Positions 37,310 through 39,859 of a stretch of DNA of 39,859 nucleotides are shown piece by piece. The notes beneath the pieces were generated by a model. That model was not told the origin of the DNA. It ran no database searches and saw only the letters and a program-made list of their open reading frames with translations. This stretch comes from Bacteroidaceae bacterium. Lineage in GTDB: Bacteria > Bacteroidota > Bacteroidia > Bacteroidales > Bacteroidaceae. The stretch covers positions 1-39,859 of the forward strand of contig BLLV01000146.1 of assembly GCA_011959205.1 (NCBI GenBank), read 5' to 3'. A program made the translations under genes and the position numbers. The stretch's first letter is position 1. The number at the start of each line of letters is the position of its first letter.

Positions 37310-38038
37310 TTATTGGTTCCGTACGGGCAGCCTCACCCATAACCATCCGGGAATCAGTTTCCAAAGGAACACTAAAATTTGATAACGCCAGTCTATGACA
37401 GCTGTTTTTTTCCTTCGGGAGATGGCTTTTACAATGTGTGATGCCACGTGGGGAGCCTGCATCAGCAGTGGGTATTTGTCATCTTTCAACAGAGGGGTGG
37501 CGACAAATCCGGGACGGATGTCGGTGAAGGAAATGTGTAGTTTGTTCATGTGCGCCAATTGGTCCAAAGCATCCAGATAGGTGTTTTGAAACCGTTTGGT
37601 CGCTGAATAGGCAGGGGCGGAACCCAGTCCCTTGGTGCCTGCTATGGAACTGATCACCGCTATATGTCCTTTGCCTTGCTGTTCGAAATAATGATAGGCG
37701 GCATTGACCATCCGTATGAATCCCGACACATTGGTGGCGGCGGTCTGTAATTCTATATCGGGGCAGAGTGAAAGATTTTGTTTGCCTATGCCCGAGCTGA
37801 GCAGGAACACATCCATACCTCCCGTTTTCATAATCAGTTGCTTTAATAAGGCAGGGGCATCCTCGTGGGTGACATCTATCCGCTGGGTACATACCTGCCC
37901 GGGAGCGGACTGCCGGAGCTTTTCCAGTTCTTCCTCTCTACGTCCTGCCACGCCTACCTGCCAGCCTGCTTTCAGATAGCATCGCGCCACTTCCAGTCCG
38001 ATGCCGGAAGTGGCGCCAATGATAATGATCCTTTTCAT
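37310..38038 (-). CDS. Short-chain dehydrogenase/reductase (SDR)
   Basis: A 242-residue NAD(P)-dependent oxidoreductase of unknown substrate. The nucleotide-binding loop GATSGIG is at 8-14. Asn103, Ser131, Tyr144 and Lys148 (YSATK) form the catalytic set. The usual NNAG is replaced by SSGIG at 81-85. A hydrophobic stretch near the C-terminus (ILVFLWKLIPGWLWVRL, about 221-237) could associate with the membrane. I chose the ATG at 38038, 10 nt after the sulfhydrylase stop; the in-frame ATG at 38077 would overlap that gene by 29 nt. Likely co-transcribed with it. Confidence 0.9.
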   Translation of the reverse strand: MKRIIIIGATSGIGLEVARCYLKAGWQVGVAGRREEELEKLRQSAPGQVCTQRIDVTHEDAPALLKQLIMKTGGMDVFLLSSGIGKQNLSLCPDIELQTAATNVSGFIRMVNAAYHYFEQQGKGHIAVISSIAGTKGLGSAPAYSATKRFQNTYLDALDQLAHMNKLHISFTDIRPGFVATPLLKDDKYPLLMQAPHVASHIVKAISRRKKTAVIDWRYQILVFLWKLIPGWLWVRLPVRNQ

Positions 38039-38048
38039 CCGCTTCGCC

Positions 38049-39326
38049 TTATTGTAAAGCTTGTTCAATATCGGCAATGATGTCGCTTACATTCTCAATG
38101 CCTACCGACAAACGGATCAGGTCCGGAGCGACTCCCGCTTCGCGCAACTGCTCATCGGTGAGCTGGCGGTGAGTATGGCTGGCGGGATGCAGTACGCAGG
38201 TACGTGCGTCGGCCACATGGGTTACGATGCAGATGAATTTCAGCCTGTCCATAAATTCTATCGCTTCCTCACGGGTACCGTTCAAGCCGAAAGCGATGAC
38301 ACCGCACGAGCCGTTTGGCATATATTTCTGTGCCAGGTCATAGTATTTGCTGCTTTTCAGTCCGCAATAGTTCACCCATTTCACCTTCGGGTTGGCTTCC
38401 AGCCATTCGGCCACCTTCTGTGCGTTCTCGCAATGACGGGGCACGCGCAGGTGCAATGTTTCCAATCCCAGATTCAGCAGGAACGCATTTTGCGGAGACT
38501 GGATGGAGCCGAGGTCACGCATCAGTTGGGCGGTTGCTTTCGTCATGTAAGCCATTTTGCCGAATGCTTTGGTATAAGTCAGTCCGTGATAAGATTCGTC
38601 GGGCTGGGTCAGGCCGGGGAATTTGTCCGCATGGGCTTCCCAGTCAAAGTTACCGCTGTCCACAATGGCACCTCCTACACTGGTGGCATGACCGTCCATG
38701 TATTTGGTGGTGGAATGGGTGACGATATCCGCTCCCCATTCAAATGGGCGGCAGTTGATGGGAGTGGCGAAGGTGTTGTCCACAATCAAAGGCACACCGT
38801 GCTTGTGGGCGATACGTGCGAACTTTTCAATGTCCAGCACGTCGATGCTCGGATTGGAGATGGTTTCGCCGAACAAGGCTTTGGTGTTCGGGCGGAACGC
38901 CTGGTCTATCTCCTCCTCGGATGCATTGGCGTCAATGAAGGTACATTCGATGCCCAGTTTTTTCAGCGTGACACCGAACAGATTGAATGTGCCTCCGTAG
39001 ATGGTAGACGAGCATACGAAGTGGTCGCCTGCCTGACAGATATTGAAAATGGCATAGAAGTTGGCAGCCTGGCCGGACGAGGTCAACATAGCACCTACAC
39101 CACCTTCCAATGCTGCGATTTTTGCGGCAACGGCGTCATTGGTGGGGTTTTGCAGGCGTGTGTAGAAATACCCCGAGTCTTCCAAATCGAACAGACGCGC
39201 CATCTGCTCGCTGGTGTCATACTTGAATGTGGTACTTTGATAAATAGGCAAAACGCGTGGTTCGCCTTTTTTCGGAGTCCAGCCTGCCTGTACGCATAAG
39301 GTCTCCTTGCTATACTTCTTATCCAT
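38049..39326 (-). CDS. metY: O-acetylhomoserine sulfhydrylase (Cys/Met metabolism PLP enzyme)
   Basis: A 425-residue pyridoxal-phosphate enzyme that makes homocysteine from O-acetylhomoserine and sulphide. The PLP-binding lysine is Lys208 in HSTTKYMDGH. Asp183 (VDNTFATP) contacts the PLP ring, and Tyr55/Arg57 (YFYTRLQNPT) belong to the neighbouring active site of the dimer. Length over 420 residues and the insertions favour the sulfhydrylase over cystathionine gamma-synthase or lyase (about 380-400), but exact substrate specificity cannot be read from sequence. The upstream region is too short for a SAM riboswitch. Confidence 0.88.
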   Translation of the reverse strand: MDKKYSKETLCVQAGWTPKKGEPRVLPIYQSTTFKYDTSEQMARLFDLEDSGYFYTRLQNPTNDAVAAKIAALEGGVGAMLTSSGQAANFYAIFNICQAGDHFVCSSTIYGGTFNLFGVTLKKLGIECTFIDANASEEEIDQAFRPNTKALFGETISNPSIDVLDIEKFARIAHKHGVPLIVDNTFATPINCRPFEWGADIVTHSTTKYMDGHATSVGGAIVDSGNFDWEAHADKFPGLTQPDESYHGLTYTKAFGKMAYMTKATAQLMRDLGSIQSPQNAFLLNLGLETLHLRVPRHCENAQKVAEWLEANPKVKWVNYCGLKSSKYYDLAQKYMPNGSCGVIAFGLNGTREEAIEFMDRLKFICIVTHVADARTCVLHPASHTHRQLTDEQLREAGVAPDLIRLSVGIENVSDIIADIEQALQ

Positions 39327-39368
39327 GTTTATATTGTTATTAAAATTACATATTCATTTATTTCGCGG

Positions 39369-39376
39369 CAAAATTA
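39369..39376 (-). promoter_or_regulatory. Candidate -7 element of the sulfhydrylase gene
   Basis: On the minus strand this is TAATTTTG (TAnnTTTG), about 43 nt before the start. No clear -33 element. The resulting leader of about 35 nt leaves no room for a riboswitch. Confidence 0.45.
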
Positions 39377-39418
39377 AGAATAATCTGTTATTTATGGCTT
39401 AATTATTGGGAAAAGTGT

Positions 39419-39426
39419 TATATTTG
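39419..39426 (+). promoter_or_regulatory. Candidate -7 element of the thioesterase gene
   Basis: TATATTTG, 22 nt before the ATG at 39449. The nearest TTGG (39406-39409) is only 9 nt upstream, so the -33 element is unclear. Confidence 0.5.
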
Positions 39427-39448
39427 AACGATTTTAATTAACTAAACT

Positions 39449-39859
39449 ATGGCAGAGGATATAAAATTCAGGCATACCATGCCGGTGCAGATACGATTTA
39501 GCGATGTGGATCAGTTTGGTCACATGAATAATTCGGTTTACTTTTCTTTGTACGATTTGGCAAAGACCACTTATATAAAAGATGTATTGGGTGATGCCGA
39601 CTGGAGCAAGCTGGCTATTGTGGTGGCCAATATCAATGCCAACTTCTTTATGCCGGTGTTTTTCTCGGATCACCTGGTGATAGAAACGGCAGTGGTACAT
39701 TTGGGGCACAAGAGTTTTACCCTGTTGCAGCGTGCCGTGACTACGGATACCCATGAGGTGAAGTGTGAGTGCCGCACGGTGATGGTAGGTTATGACCTGG
39801 CTACCAAAGAACCGAAATTGATTTCCGAGGATTATAAGGAGGCGATTTGCAGGTACGAG
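39449..39859 (+). CDS. Acyl-CoA thioesterase, 4HBT hot-dog family (3' end cut by window)
   Basis: The first 137 residues of a hot-dog-fold thioesterase. The family motif FSDVDQFGHMNN at 17-28 holds the probable catalytic Asp21 (equivalent to the second Asp of the YbgC motif), followed by VYFSLYDLAKT on the central helix. The C-terminus lies beyond the window but most of the fold (about 130-145 residues in the family) is present. Substrate unknown; the enzyme probably acts in the cytoplasm on acyl-CoA. Divergently transcribed from the sulfhydrylase with a 122-nt shared upstream region. Confidence 0.85.
   Translation, partial: MAEDIKFRHTMPVQIRFSDVDQFGHMNNSVYFSLYDLAKTTYIKDVLGDADWSKLAIVVANINANFFMPVFFSDHLVIETAVVHLGHKSFTLLQRAVTTDTHEVKCECRTVMVGYDLATKEPKLISEDYKEAICRYE

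Noticed and set aside
38061..39299. A 412-codon plus-strand open frame lying opposite the sulfhydrylase gene
   Set aside because: It is the exact antisense of a well-supported PLP enzyme, shows no family motif and no start signal, and its composition is explained by the codon pattern of the opposite strand.
39327..39448. Possible SAM riboswitch upstream of the sulfhydrylase gene
   Set aside because: The predicted transcript leader is only about 35 nt and A/T-rich, with no multi-stem structure.

Overview
The window is a Bacteroidota chromosome segment, most like Bacteroides/Phocaeicola. The evidence is the gene order around the ribosomal super-operon, promoters of the form TAnnTTTG, A-rich translation starts mostly without Shine-Dalgarno (SD) sequences, zinc-free forms of S14 and L36, and DUF4252 and sigma/anti-sigma genes typical of that group. 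I cannot fix the species from sequence reading alone.

Positions 1-30550, all on the plus strand, are essentially one long information-processing block. It runs: 3' part of tRNA-Trp, secE-nusG-rplK-rplA-rplJ-rplL-rpoB-rpoC, a strong terminator, a 560-nt scar region with a degenerate IS66 transposase tail, a DUF3467 gene, then rpsL-rpsG-fusA and the S10/spc/alpha clusters through rpoA-rplQ, closed by a 13-bp terminator hairpin. The genes build the ribosome, RNA polymerase core, the SecYE translocon, initiation factor IF1, elongation factor EF-G and methionine aminopeptidase. Candidate RNA control points inside the block are a 15-bp hairpin plus T-tract between rplL and rpoB, a consensus promoter before rpsL, structured spacers before rpsG, rpsJ and especially rpsD, and perfect SD sequences on rplJ, rplW, rplF and rpmD.

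Positions 30551-39859 hold accessory and housekeeping genes. There are two unrecognised genes (one exported, one with two membrane segments), a membrane-anchored MutS-family ATPase on the minus strand, and an exported lipoprotein with a glycine zipper and an EF-hand-like loop. A convergent spacer follows with three tandem 21-bp repeats. Next is a compact minus-strand operon, DUF4252 - ECF sigma factor - anti-sigma factor - DUF4252, whose promoter has the ECF form TGTAAC-N17-CGTCTAT flanked by two inverted repeats. Last come an SDR oxidoreductase with an O-acetylhomoserine sulfhydrylase (metY-like) on the minus strand and a divergent 4-hydroxybenzoyl-CoA-type thioesterase cut by the window end.

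The most promising leads are the rpsD leader RNA, the SD exceptions, the paired DUF4252 sigma operon with its operator-like palindromes, and the uncharacterised DUF3467 gene between RNA polymerase and ribosome genes.
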